A program made the translations under genes and the position numbers. The notes below the pieces were generated by a model. That model made no database searches. It worked only from the letters and a program-made list of their open reading frames with translations, and had not been told where the DNA came from. A stretch of 64,000 nt of DNA from Methanogenium marinum (GTDB lineage Archaea > Halobacteriota > Methanomicrobia > Methanomicrobiales > Methanomicrobiaceae), in assembly GCF_028912405.1 (NCBI RefSeq), contig NZ_JAKELO010000002.1, positions 1,745,276 through 1,809,275 on the forward strand. The letters run 5' to 3'. Below, in pieces: positions 52,934-61,663 of the stretch. Every line of letters begins with the position of its first letter. The first letter of the stretch is position 1.

Positions 52934-53352
52934 ATGATGAAGGACAGTGGATTGTGATGATGGGTTTTCTCGTGGCAATTGGCATGTTCATGCTCGCCAT
53001 CATCGTCAGTCAGGCGCCGCTTGTCGGGCAGACGACCGCTGAGTCTGTGATGGAGTTCCCCAAAAATGAGGTGCAGGACCTTCGGGGGAAACTGGTCTCG
53101 ATGGGGAGTACATTGTCTGATGACTCTGCCAGTGTCACTCTCCAGGGTCGTTTCAGTGGAGATATAGCTCTGCTCTCGATGTCACGCAATAATGCGATTG
53201 CGACCTATTCTATTGATGGGTCAAACTGGAAAAAAAATGGAACATATGAGGACATTTTCTATACCTATCACCAGATTCATATCCATTACAATAATGGCAT
53301 CACTGAATACACTGAGGATCTGCTGCTTTCGCAGAGGAATGAGGATACATGA
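52921..53352 (+). CDS. Pilin-like membrane protein (DUF7287-like)
   Basis: A 143-residue protein with leader NDEGQWIVMMGFLVAIGMFMLAIIVSQAPLVGQTTAES and one N-terminal helix. It has a GGAGGTG ribosome binding site and overlaps the previous gene by 13 bases. The outside part is small and rich in Ser/Asp. It is of the same general type as its neighbours; individual role unknown. Confidence 0.58.
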   Translation: METLNDEGQWIVMMGFLVAIGMFMLAIIVSQAPLVGQTTAESVMEFPKNEVQDLRGKLVSMGSTLSDDSASVTLQGRFSGDIALLSMSRNNAIATYSIDGSNWKKNGTYEDIFYTYHQIHIHYNNGITEYTEDLLLSQRNEDT

Positions 53353-53765
53353 AGAGAATCTACAGAAAACTGGATGATGATGGCGTCTCAATGACGACAG
53401 AATATCTTTCAATAACTTCTCTTCTGGTCGTTATGTTTGTCATCTTGATGTTTGTTGTGAACGCAGGCCTGATTGAAGGTCCGGCTAATACATTGAAATA
53501 TCACTCATATGTGGATATCGGAAATGGTGTGAGTGTTCGCATGGTTGACCTGTATGCCATTGCACCAGGAGATGGGACTATTGAGTCCCGTTTTGATCTC
53601 CCGGATGAGGTGGCAGGGGAAGATTATGAGGTTATTCTGGAAGGGTATGAAGAGAGCCAGTATATTCGGGTAACCGACGGGTCGATCTTTGCAGAAGTGG
53701 CCATATCGGGTATTGGTGCCAGCAGGGGGTCACTGGCAACACTACCGGCAGTGGAAATAATCTGA
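53349..53765 (+). CDS. Pilin-like membrane protein
   Basis: A 138-residue protein with DDDGVSMTTEYLSITSLLVVMFVILMFVVNAGLIEG at the start, a class III leader followed by a glutamate (TTEYL) at the position where pilins carry a conserved Glu. A small strand-rich outer domain follows. ATGA coupling to the previous gene. Of the five pilin-like proteins, this one is the best candidate for a structural pilin by size. Confidence 0.58.
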   Translation: MKRIYRKLDDDGVSMTTEYLSITSLLVVMFVILMFVVNAGLIEGPANTLKYHSYVDIGNGVSVRMVDLYAIAPGDGTIESRFDLPDEVAGEDYEVILEGYEESQYIRVTDGSIFAEVAISGIGASRGSLATLPAVEII

Positions 53766-53797
53766 TATCCTATAACTCCTCAGGGGTGTGAATTTTG

Positions 53798-54619
53798 ATG
53801 AAAACATGTATACGGAAAGATGAATCTGGGGTATCTGAAGCCATTGGTTTTATCCTGATATTTACGATTGTGATTCTGGGAATCTCAATTGTTACACTCT
53901 ATGGATACCCCGTGCTTGCAGATGCAAAAATCAATTCAGATGAGAAGATAATGGAGCAGAATATGATTGTCCTCCAGAATGATATCAAGATTCTGACCCG
54001 GAACAATGTGCCATACCGCGACACAACAATCGGTGTTTCGGGTGGCAGCGTATTTGTGACCAACTCAACTGCGTCGGAGAACGGGGGTGGCGAGCATTTC
54101 AATCTCAACTATTATGATGGTACAAATTGGATCACTACTCCATATTATCCGGGATCGTTGGAATTTGTCTCTGACCAAGGTACTGCGGTTATTTCGGTAG
54201 CCAATGGTGCGGTTATCAAACGCCAGCAGGATCTGGATGGGTCTTCCATGGTCTCTGATCCCCGCTGGTTTTATGATGAGGATGAAGATACACTTGTCTT
54301 ATTTATGACTAATTTATCCTCATCACAAGAGATGACGCTGGGTGGCATCGGGACTATCCAGATGGCGATGCTTGGTGCACCGGAAATCCATGACTTCAGT
54401 TATACCACCGGCACGCGTGAAGTAAAAATAGAGTATTTCCCTGACTTGGCTGATGACTATTCCCGTGCATGGGAAAACTACCTGACCGGTCCCTATATTG
54501 TGGATAGTGGATTCCTGATGGATGCACCTACTGGAAATCCGGGTGATCCAGACATATACCGGCTGAATGTGACTCGCTTAGTAATAAAAGAGTACAATGT
54601 TGAAATCCTGGGAATCTAA
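53798..54619 (+). CDS. Pilin-like protein (DUF7289-like)
   Basis: A 273-residue protein starting with a short basic leader and DESGVSEAIGFILIFTIVILGISIVTLYGYPVLADAK, the hallmark DxxGVSExIGFILIF of archaeal pilin and DUF7289 N-termini. The C-terminal 220 residues are outside and include strand-rich stretches and NxS/T sites. ATG 53798 follows CAGGGGTG; the ORF-track TTG 53795 is less likely. It is the last gene of the operon. No secretion ATPase or TadC-like gene is adjacent. Confidence 0.65.
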   Translation: MKTCIRKDESGVSEAIGFILIFTIVILGISIVTLYGYPVLADAKINSDEKIMEQNMIVLQNDIKILTRNNVPYRDTTIGVSGGSVFVTNSTASENGGGEHFNLNYYDGTNWITTPYYPGSLEFVSDQGTAVISVANGAVIKRQQDLDGSSMVSDPRWFYDEDEDTLVLFMTNLSSSQEMTLGGIGTIQMAMLGAPEIHDFSYTTGTREVKIEYFPDLADDYSRAWENYLTGPYIVDSGFLMDAPTGNPGDPDIYRLNVTRLVIKEYNVEILGI

Positions 54620-54758
54620 TCCCGAAACCCTTTTTATAGAATTTTTTGAAAGATACGTATTGCAATGCCGCCGGCTCCGCTGCTACGGTTGGGTGTGATA
54701 CGTTTTTTGGGAAAAAATATGTGGTTAAATTCAGGAAATTTATCCTGAATTAAGATTA

Positions 54759-55085
54759 TCAGAGATATTTATTACGCTGCAACCACTCACGTTGCGGGCG
54801 GGTATAACGGTATATGATATCAGCCTTCTCGTCCTGGAATGACCATGGCACTACGATTAATACGTCCCCCTCACGAATCCAGACCCGCTTTTTAATCTTC
54901 CCTTTAATCCGCCCCGTTCGTGTTATTCCATCAAAGCAGCGTACCCTGATATGGTTTGCACCGAGCATGAGATCTGCTTCTGCAAAAATCTCCCGGTTCC
55001 TTTTATTGGGTAGTTTCACCCGTACAATTGCCGGCGGTGCGGTTTGTGTATTTTTTTTCCTGTTTTGGTTTGCCAGAAGACTCAC
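54759..55085 (-). CDS. Translation initiation factor aIF1A, start uncertain
   Basis: Archaeal initiation factor 1A, an OB-fold protein that binds the ribosomal A site: VKLPNKRNREIFAEADLMLGANHIRVRCFDG, RTGRIKGKIKKRVWIREGDVLIVVPWSFQDEKADIIYRY. The ORF track runs far upstream, but family length points to a start near SLLANQNRKKN. No ATG exists there. GTG 55085 is inside a GGAGTG sequence; CTG 55076 lies 8 bases after GGAG and would give about 105 residues. The basic N-terminus (NRKKN) is normal for the family. The product is certain, the first codon is not. Confidence 0.88.
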   Translation of the reverse strand: MSLLANQNRKKNTQTAPPAIVRVKLPNKRNREIFAEADLMLGANHIRVRCFDGITRTGRIKGKIKKRVWIREGDVLIVVPWSFQDEKADIIYRYTRPQREWLQRNKYL

Positions 55086-55411
55086 TCCTTTTATATATAT
55101 GTGTCCTCTTCGGATAAAAAGGTCATCCATGATGGTAATTCCAGAACAATTTGTGAGTTTTGCCGGGTTTTTCTGCAATTTGTGGCCAAATATCTGATTT
55201 TTGCCGGACATTTTGCAGCAGAAACCACTTCCCTCTCCTGTATCTTTATCAGATTATTGAGTTTTCCTCTTTTCCGGTGCGGTTCATTCTCTTTGCAGGG
55301 CTTCAAATGAGAATTTAGTAATAGTAATCCCCGCGCGGAAATGGTGGTGAAAAACCTGAGGGGTATTCCCTTTTGATTCCTCATAATTTGGATGTCATCC
55401 CTTCCTTATGA

Positions 55412-56074
55412 TTACTGTTCTGACCATCCTTCTGCACCGATAAGGGGTACAAACCGGACTCCCCCATGATGTGAAATCGTTAATTTGGTACCTGTTTTGT
55501 GGACACAGGTTAGTACCTGCATATCCCTGTCTCCAATTGGGAGCACCATTGTCCCTCCGTCAGCCAGAAGGGCCGTCAATGAGGGAGGGACATCCGGTGC
55601 TGCGGCGGTGGTGATTATTCCATCAAACGGCCCTTCGTTTTCAGAAAATGAAGTGCCGTCCCCGGTGATGATGGTAATTCCTTCCACACCTGCCCTTTTT
55701 AGGTTCTCATGTGCGAGTTTTGCCAGTTCAGGAATTCGTTCAACAGATGTGACCCTGCATCCGATCTGAGCGAGGATTGCTGCCTGATATCCTGACCCGG
55801 TTCCAACTTCGAGAACCCGGTACCCGTGTTTTGGTTCAATCAGAGCCGTCATCAGTCCTACGATATAGGGCTGTGAGATGGTTGCTCCATATCCTATGGG
55901 AAGCGGGCAGTCGTCATAGGCGTCATTTTGGAAATTTTTTGGGACAAAAAGATGACGGGGAACGCGGCGCATGGCGTCAAGAACTGCAGTGTCGGAAATT
56001 CCCCTGGATGCAATCTGCCGTTCAACCATATGTTTGCGCAGAGCAGTATACAATATGTCCTCTTCCATCTGCAT
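55412..56074 (-). CDS. pcm: Protein-L-isoaspartate O-methyltransferase
   Basis: About 220 residues. It repairs isoaspartyl sites in damaged proteins by carboxyl methylation. ALRKHMVERQIASRGI, VPRHLFVP, YDDCPLPIGYGATISQPYIVGLM and the SAM motif VLEVGTGSGYQAAIL are typical. ATG 56074 follows AGGATGGATTG; the ORF-track start lies 20 codons upstream and is not family-like. Confidence 0.93.
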   Translation of the reverse strand: MQMEEDILYTALRKHMVERQIASRGISDTAVLDAMRRVPRHLFVPKNFQNDAYDDCPLPIGYGATISQPYIVGLMTALIEPKHGYRVLEVGTGSGYQAAILAQIGCRVTSVERIPELAKLAHENLKRAGVEGITIITGDGTSFSENEGPFDGIITTAAAPDVPPSLTALLADGGTMVLPIGDRDMQVLTCVHKTGTKLTISHHGGVRFVPLIGAEGWSEQ

Positions 56075-56240
56075 TTCAATCCATCCTGAACCGGTGTGTA
56101 TCTTCCGCAGGCATCTGGTTCGCATGGCATCCATGTTTTTATTCCGGACTTCCCGGGCGATGCAGGAATATGATACTCCGGCATTCCGTCGATTCCCCGG
56201 ACTATGCCATCCATCTGGTGCGGTAAATACTGCCGGTTAT

Positions 56241-56480
56241 TCACTCTTCTTTTGGTGGATGCAGGCAGAACCATCCGCCTGTAAGGCCATATTTTTTAAA
56301 TACTTCACATTCCGGACAGTTACAACCCTTGTTTACGCAGTCTGTCTTTTTTGTCGGACCACGTGCACAGAAGAGTGCATGTGGTTCAACGTCCATCAGC
56401 TTGTTCTCCTGGAATGTTGGGCAGGGCCCGCAAAATCGTTTACAGATTTCCAGATTTTCTGGTGTGTCTGGTACTTTCAT
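56241..56480 (-). CDS. DUF2769 cysteine-rich protein
   Basis: A 79-residue protein of the DUF2769 family common in Methanomicrobia: VPDTPENLEICKRFCGPCPTF at the start and LFCARGPTKK...KGCNCPECEVFKKYGL...GGWFC. Eight to ten cysteines probably bind metal or Fe-S. ATG 56480 follows GGGGGATTA. Function unknown. Confidence 0.82.
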   Translation of the reverse strand: MKVPDTPENLEICKRFCGPCPTFQENKLMDVEPHALFCARGPTKKTDCVNKGCNCPECEVFKKYGLTGGWFCLHPPKEE

Positions 56481-56498
56481 ATTAATCCCCCTTTCCAT

Positions 56499-57058
56499 TC
56501 AGCGAATGGATACCCTTAGTCCCTTGTTATAGTATTAAAATGATCGATGTTCATGATCTATCGGATATTCATGTGTGTTGGTAGCATCCTGCATGGGAAT
56601 GATTGGTTTGGATGGGGAATGGATGAATTTGGCTTTAAAACGGTTGAATGTCCTGTTGAATATCCGAATCACTCTATTCTCCTGAGCTGGAAGGGTGAAT
56701 GGAATCTAATATTTCCTCTGGAAAGGTTTGGCGATATAGTCTTCCAGCAGAGGGTATATACTCCTTATACATAATTTTGAGAATCAGAAAAATCACGTGG
56801 GACAGCATGAACTGAATGGCATACATTCGCATTTTTTCGTTCAATGCATGTATGGCTAACATCAGCCATGTCTGGTGCAAATTATCTAATAATCTACCTT
56901 AAATGGGTTAACAATTTTGATTTTAATGCAGATTTCAGGCGACAATTTTGATAATATTCAATGAACTGGTGTTCTTCCTCTTCTGGCGGTGCTGTCCAGG
57001 AGTAAAGACCCCTCATCAATGCAACGTATAAAGAAGTATTAGCCTACATTATTATAGA
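56499..57058. other. Gene-free spacer with promoter of the helicase gene
   Basis: About 560 bases. Two opposing frames of 68-75 codons overlap here (56547-56774 +, 56674-56880 -), neither with a ribosome binding site or family look. CGTATAAAGAAG at 57025-57036 is the TATA box of the helicase gene, about 25 bases before its ATG, implying a near-leaderless message. Confidence 0.45.
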
Positions 57059-58681
57059 ATGGAAAACTTTTTTCGCTTCTCGACATTTCCCATATCACCG
57101 GAAATAATCAAGGCAATAGAAGATATGGGATTCGAGGAGCCAACGCCAATACAGGCGCAGGCAATCCCCCCCATTCTTGAAGGAAAGGACGTGACCGGAC
57201 AGGCACAGACTGGTACCGGAAAGACTGCAGCATTCGGTATTCCGGCACTGCATATTGTTGATCTGGCCTCCAGAAAGACACAGGTAATTGTCCTTTCACC
57301 GACCCGTGAACTTGCAATTCAGACAGCTGAAGAATTTAACCGGCTTGCAAAATACATAAAGGGTATGCACATCCTTCCTGTCTATGGTGGGCAGCCCATC
57401 GATCGTCAGTTCCGGGCACTGAGAGTAGGTGTGCAGATTGTGGTTGGTACTCCCGGACGTGTACTCGATCACCTCGATCGTGGGACACTCTCCCTTAAAG
57501 ATGTAAAGATGGTAGTCCTCGATGAGGCTGACCAGATGCTTGATATGGGATTCAGGGATGATATTGAGAAGATTCTCGCAGAAACTCCCAAAGAGCGACA
57601 GACTGTTCTCTTCTCTGCAACGATTCCTGCCCCAATCAAGGAGATTTCCCGCCGGTTCCAGAATAATCCGGAGTTTGTGCGTGTTCAGCACCGTGAACTG
57701 ACGGTTCCACAGATTGAGCAGCTTTATCTTGAAGTGCGCAACCGTGAGAAAAACGAAGTTCTCTGCCGTATTCTTGAGATGTACGATCCAGAACTTGCCC
57801 TTGTCTTCTGTAATACCAAGCGTGCTGTAGACGAGCTGACGACCCAGCTTCAGACACGTGGATACTTCTCAGAGGCGCTCCACGGTGATATGAAGCAGTC
57901 ACAGCGTGACCGTGTGATGGCAAAGTTCCGCAAGGGTGCAATTGATGTCCTTATTGCAACTGATGTTGCAGCACGTGGAATTGATGTGGATGATGTGGAC
58001 CTTGTCATCAACTTCGATGTTCCGCAGGATGTGGAGTATTATGTGCACCGCATTGGACGGACAGCACGTGCAGGACGTGAAGGACGCTCTATTACCTTTG
58101 TCGGACCGAAGGAGATCTACAAACTCCGGTCTATCCAGAAGTATGCACATATCAAAATCACTGCAATTCCGCTTCCAACTGCCCGGGACGTTGAACGTAC
58201 CCGCATGCGCAACCTGGTTGAGAAGATTAAGGAGACCTCAGATGACAGTGAAAATGATAAGTACGTTGAGATAGTCGAGCAGATCATGGTTGAAGGCTAC
58301 ACCTCCCTTGATATTGCTGCAGCACTGCTGAAGATGAAACTGGATACCGGTAATGATACGGATGACAACTCCTCCATTCAGGCAGATAGTTTCGGTCAGT
58401 CAGGCGTTGTTCAGCTCTGCATGAACCTGGGCAGGGAAGATCGTATCCGGCCAAAGGATATTGTCGGCGCTATCACCGGAGAGACAGGCATCACCGGAAA
58501 GGAAATTGGTGCAATTAACATCTTTGATACATACTCCCTGCTGGAAGTACCACAGGAGAAGGCAAAGCAGGTTGTCGAGGGAATGATCGGTAAGTCCATC
58601 GGTGGCACCAAACTTGTCAATGGGAAAGCTCTTGGATATGACTGTCCAAAGAATGAAAATTCCCGGAAAAGAAGATACTAA
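57059..58681 (+). CDS. DEAD-box RNA helicase with DbpA/CsdA-type C-terminal domain
   Basis: A 540-residue protein. The helicase core has AQTGTGKT (Walker A), PTRELAIQ, DEAD, SAT and HRIGRTARAGREG. After a linker (about 370-440) a DbpA-like RNA-binding domain closes the protein at about 445-525 (VQLCMNLGREDRIRPKDIVGAITGETGI; FDTYSLLEVPQEKA). This layout is typical of cold-shock and ribosome-assembly helicases in methanogens and bacteria. Leader is very short. Confidence 0.93.
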   Translation: MENFFRFSTFPISPEIIKAIEDMGFEEPTPIQAQAIPPILEGKDVTGQAQTGTGKTAAFGIPALHIVDLASRKTQVIVLSPTRELAIQTAEEFNRLAKYIKGMHILPVYGGQPIDRQFRALRVGVQIVVGTPGRVLDHLDRGTLSLKDVKMVVLDEADQMLDMGFRDDIEKILAETPKERQTVLFSATIPAPIKEISRRFQNNPEFVRVQHRELTVPQIEQLYLEVRNREKNEVLCRILEMYDPELALVFCNTKRAVDELTTQLQTRGYFSEALHGDMKQSQRDRVMAKFRKGAIDVLIATDVAARGIDVDDVDLVINFDVPQDVEYYVHRIGRTARAGREGRSITFVGPKEIYKLRSIQKYAHIKITAIPLPTARDVERTRMRNLVEKIKETSDDSENDKYVEIVEQIMVEGYTSLDIAAALLKMKLDTGNDTDDNSSIQADSFGQSGVVQLCMNLGREDRIRPKDIVGAITGETGITGKEIGAINIFDTYSLLEVPQEKAKQVVEGMIGKSIGGTKLVNGKALGYDCPKNENSRKRRY

Positions 58682-58812
58682 ATATTTTTTTTGTGCCCGG
58701 TGAACCAGAATTACAGGTCAGGCAAATTTCCTGTATCGTGTACGGCAGATGATATTTTCTGCTCGGGCAGAATGTCCTTATTTTGAGGAACTTCTCTGCC
58801 CACATATGGTAT

Positions 58813-58944
58813 GGGCACTGTCGGATTTTTCAGTGATAGGAGATTACGAAATAGATTGTCTCAGTTCAAATCAGCTGAAAAAGTAATTGCTGCTTAAGGA
58901 TGACCAATTATAACTGGAATAACTGGATTTTCCGACAGTGTCCC
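58813..58944. repeat. MITE-like element bounded by terminal inverted repeats
   Basis: The 132-base stretch starts GGGCACTGTCGGATTTTTCAG and ends CTGGATTTTCCGACAGTGTCCC. Read from outside in, both ends share GGG(A)CACTGTCGGA and continue with partial similarity for about 22 bases. The inside has no reading frame. It looks like a non-autonomous insertion element. No clear target duplication is seen. Confidence 0.5.
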
Positions 58945-59437
58945 AAAATTATGCTAGATATGCCCTCCAAATTTAGTATTGTCACATATTTTGGATAGGA
59001 TAATCTCAATCCATCGATATAGCTTTTCCCGTCACACTGAATCAATTTTCGGTGAACGTTTACAATGACTCACCTTTTGAATTTATGGGTTTTATGGATT
59101 GTTTTGCAGCGATTCTTTCGATATTGAAATTCCTGCAGAGACCGTCAAAGAAGTCGTCATACGGATCATTGTTCTTTGGGTTTGAATTGCTGAGCATTAC
59201 CTTTGCCAACTTTTCATTGCAGAGTTTATATGATCTGAAAGTCAGGTTTCATGAAGTGTTATCACCTATATTAGTGCTGGAGATTTTCATACCTTTTCAA
59301 CCATGCACGTAAATGGAAATATTTAAGATTCGTTCGGTTTTTTCCGAACGACCGCGTAGGGGTTTATAGGTTCATCTTCTGAATAAAATATTGCTTCAGG
59401 GTAATAATACGGTGTTACTACAAGTGGAGAAATAGCA
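58945..59437. other. A/T-rich spacer, no firm gene
   Basis: About 490 bases between the MITE-like element and the peptidase relic. An 86-codon frame at 59052-59312 has no ribosome binding site and no recognisable family. The right end holds a perfect hairpin and TATA-like sequences (ATATTTAAG; GTTTATAGG). Confidence 0.4.
59330..59351. repeat. Perfect hairpin TCGTTCGG-T6-CCGAACGA
   Basis: An 8-base perfect inverted repeat around six T. It lies between a TATA-like ATATTTAAGA and another TTTATAGG, so it may be an operator or a 5' hairpin of the following transcript. Confidence 0.5.
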
Positions 59438-59867
59438 ATGAAATGGAATTAATTTCTCCACTGAATCCTGGATTCTGGCTAATACTGATGGTCACTATCC
59501 CGGGGACTACCAGTATTACATCAGCGATTATGGAACTGATATCAAGGATGTCCTGCTTGTTGTCTACCTTGCATGTTTCTCATCCCACTACAACCCATAC
59601 AATGGACATCTTGCCCAGCAGACTATGGATAAAGGTGCAGACATCTGTATCGGGTTTGATGGTGAGATAGAAGTTGAAAACGGGAAATGCTGGTCCGAAG
59701 GTTTCTGGGATCGTGTCCGGAATGGTGAGACAGTTTCAGATGCTGCAAGAAATGCAAAAGATGGCTGCTTTTCGCAATGGCCTACCGGCTACCATGGGGT
59801 TGATACCTATGAAATCTCAGGCAGTTACAATAGTTACCTTACTCCTGCACGTTATGGAGTCTATTGA
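59438..59867 (+). pseudogene. Broken clan-CD-like cysteine peptidase (caspase/C25-like) remnant
   Basis: A protein-like frame runs from 59445 to TGA 59867. It contains a His site (NTDGHYPGDYQYYISDYG), a Cys site (LLVVYLACFSSHYN) and the C-terminal pattern DKGADICIGFDGEIE...GFWDRVRNGETVSDAARNAK, which resembles the core of caspase, C25 and CHAT peptidases. The only ATG with a ribosome binding site (GGAG before 59438) is out of frame: MKWN then TAA. A one-base change restores the frame. Even so, the product would be about 140 residues, shorter than a full peptidase domain. The track's 80-aa ORF (59625) is just its tail. Confidence 0.5.
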
Positions 59868-59881
59868 GAGGTGATTTGAAA

Positions 59882-60658
59882 ATGAAAAAAGAATTTATTA
59901 TCGCAATTATGTGTATATTTGTTACTATTTTAGCGGTGTATGCAGTTATAGCCACAGCTCCAATCGGGGTGGACATTGCAAAAGAAAAAGTACAGGAATT
60001 TGTTAATGATCCATCAGTCAATATACAGTATCAGAATACCGAATGCCTGAATCTAGGTGATTATTATACATTCAGCACAGGCAATGGTCAGGTATATGTC
60101 AATATGTACACGGGCGTGATTGAGCGTTCATCTTTTATTGATGCCCGGAAATCGTCTGGTGAAATTCGGCTTGATTATGCCGGGGCAGAAATGGTTGCAA
60201 GGGAGTATGCAGAAGAGAAATACTGTGGCTTTGCTGACATGAATATGCAGCTTATAAAATCTGATTCAGAGAATCATGGTGATGCAGGCAGTGAGAATTC
60301 ATTTATTTGGAGAGAAAATATTGAAGGAGTCTTGACACCAAATACAGTTGTTGTAAATATTCATCCTGCATCCGGCAGGATAGTGTCATATATAGGAATT
60401 CAGCGAGAGATTAATTGCGTACTTGAACCTGAGCTCTCAGAAGAGGATGCCTTAAAAATTGCGGAAAAACAATTCCCTGACATAAGGGTTACTGAAACAA
60501 CAGCCGAATTATCCATAGAATATACAAAACCGGACGTTCAGTCTCTGACATGGGTAATTACAATGAAAGGTAAGCCTGAGGATCATGTCCTTCAGGGGGG
60601 GCTGGTAGTAATTGATGCATTGACAGGAGAGGTGCTGATGACCAGCCCATACCTCTGA
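59882..60658 (+). CDS. Exported protein with PepSY-like domains
   Basis: A 258-residue protein from ATG 59882 (GAGAGGTGAT ribosome binding site). The N-terminal helix (FIIAIMCIFVTILAVYAVIA) is a signal or anchor. Two PepSY-like segments follow: VDIAKEKVQEFVNDPSVNI...TGVIERSSF, and EEDALKIAEKQFPDIRV...GGLVVIDALTGEVL. PepSY domains often inhibit or accompany secreted peptidases, so the adjacency to the peptidase-like relic is suggestive. It starts 14 bases after the relic. Confidence 0.6.
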   Translation: MKKEFIIAIMCIFVTILAVYAVIATAPIGVDIAKEKVQEFVNDPSVNIQYQNTECLNLGDYYTFSTGNGQVYVNMYTGVIERSSFIDARKSSGEIRLDYAGAEMVAREYAEEKYCGFADMNMQLIKSDSENHGDAGSENSFIWRENIEGVLTPNTVVVNIHPASGRIVSYIGIQREINCVLEPELSEEDALKIAEKQFPDIRVTETTAELSIEYTKPDVQSLTWVITMKGKPEDHVLQGGLVVIDALTGEVLMTSPYL

Positions 60659-60680
60659 CCGTATATCACAGGATGGTACA

Positions 60681-61400
60681 ATGCATTCAAAGGTCTGGAT
60701 CTGGGTAGCCCTTATTGCTACCATAATTCTCATTATTTCCGCAAATTATTTCATAGTCAGTGAATTTAATCTAAAATCAAACCATGTGCAGGAACCTCTC
60801 AAAATTGACCGGTGGATAATGCCATTTGGTCTGGATTATAAATCTTCGGTCATAATTTATGATGAAGATAAGGGAGGAAGCTGGCATATCCAGGATGAGG
60901 ACAAATGGAGCCGGGCAATAAATATCGGAGACCGCTACAGCCCCAATATGTCACACCCGGAAGATATGTGGTATACACCCGATATAACAGTTGAGGGTAA
61001 TAATCTCAGCATTGATTTTTTAGTCTGGAATACTGCAGGGAAAGATTGTGAGAGTGCTATCCTCAATATGACAGTATGGACACAAAACCTGAATGAAACC
61101 ACCGGTTATCCAGAGGGGGGGACCGTGTCTTTCATCACAAAAGAGGTGCGTATAGACAATATTTCAGCCGGAAAATCAGATGAAGTACGGATTGTGGCTG
61201 AACTTTTAAAACCCGAAAAGGAAGAAATTCGTCGTCTTACGATCAAAATGCGTGCCCCATATACTTTCACCGGGAAAAACAGCACTTCATGCACTTATTA
61301 TTCCAATCATGGAGGGCTGCCATCCGGAGATGTAAAATTTATACTAAAAGGAAAGGATGCACCGGAACTGGGATCGGCACCAACAATTCGTGGAAGGTGA
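60681..61400 (+). CDS. Exported hypothetical protein
   Basis: A 239-residue protein. One N-terminal helix (VWIWVALIATIILIISANYFIV) anchors an outer domain rich in strands and NxS/T sites (ITVEGNNLSIDFLVWNTAGKDCESAILNMTVWT; RIVAELLKPEKEEIRRLTIKM). The outer part has the look of an immunoglobulin-like fold. It is 22 bases after the PepSY gene and probably in the same operon. No family recognised. Confidence 0.5.
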   Translation: MHSKVWIWVALIATIILIISANYFIVSEFNLKSNHVQEPLKIDRWIMPFGLDYKSSVIIYDEDKGGSWHIQDEDKWSRAINIGDRYSPNMSHPEDMWYTPDITVEGNNLSIDFLVWNTAGKDCESAILNMTVWTQNLNETTGYPEGGTVSFITKEVRIDNISAGKSDEVRIVAELLKPEKEEIRRLTIKMRAPYTFTGKNSTSCTYYSNHGGLPSGDVKFILKGKDAPELGSAPTIRGR

Positions 61401-61476
61401 AAAAAACAACCACATCCAACTATTTTTGAGATATTGTCACACCATTTTATTTTAGGATTTATTAGTAAAGCGTAAA

Positions 61477-61508
61477 ACCCCCTGGTCTTTAGCCCAGAGG
61501 TAGTTCAC
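61477..61508. mobile_element. IS200/IS605-like terminal hairpin (solo end)
   Basis: AACCCCCTGGTCTTTAGCCCAGAGGTAGTTCAC folds into an imperfect stem (CCCCTGG / CCCAGAGG) with a small loop and ends in TAGTTCAC. This arrangement is typical of the right end of IS200/IS605-family elements in archaea. No tnpA or tnpB frame is present upstream, so it would be a relic or an exapted sequence. Confidence 0.4.
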
Positions 61509-61614
61509 TATGAATTCCTGAGGTAATATTTTCCATACTTTTACTACAATCTGTGAACCGCCGATTTATGGGGGATTGTAGTGAAGATGCAATCCACAAA
61601 ACTCTTTGTTCGGA

Positions 61615-61632
61615 AAATATTATACTATTATA
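61615..61632 (+). promoter_or_regulatory. TATA promoter for the membrane-tethered regulator
   Basis: AAATATTATACTATTATA lies 30-45 bases before ATG 61664. There is no ribosome binding site near the ATG, which supports a very short leader and a start at 61664 rather than at the ORF-track start 61553. Confidence 0.5.
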
Positions 61633-61663
61633 TCCCTGGGGGTCTCTCGGAGATAATTCAGAT

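Noticed and set aside
56547-56774. 75-aa plus-strand ORF
   Set aside because: No ribosome binding site or TATA box at a suitable distance, and it overlaps an equally weak opposite frame; I cannot support either as a gene.
59052-59312. 86-aa plus-strand ORF
   Set aside because: Phe/Ser-rich with no ribosome binding site; it looks like a chance frame in A/T-rich DNA.
59625-59867. 80-aa ORF as an intact gene
   Set aside because: It is only the end of a longer protein-like frame that begins near 59445, so it is treated as part of a broken gene.
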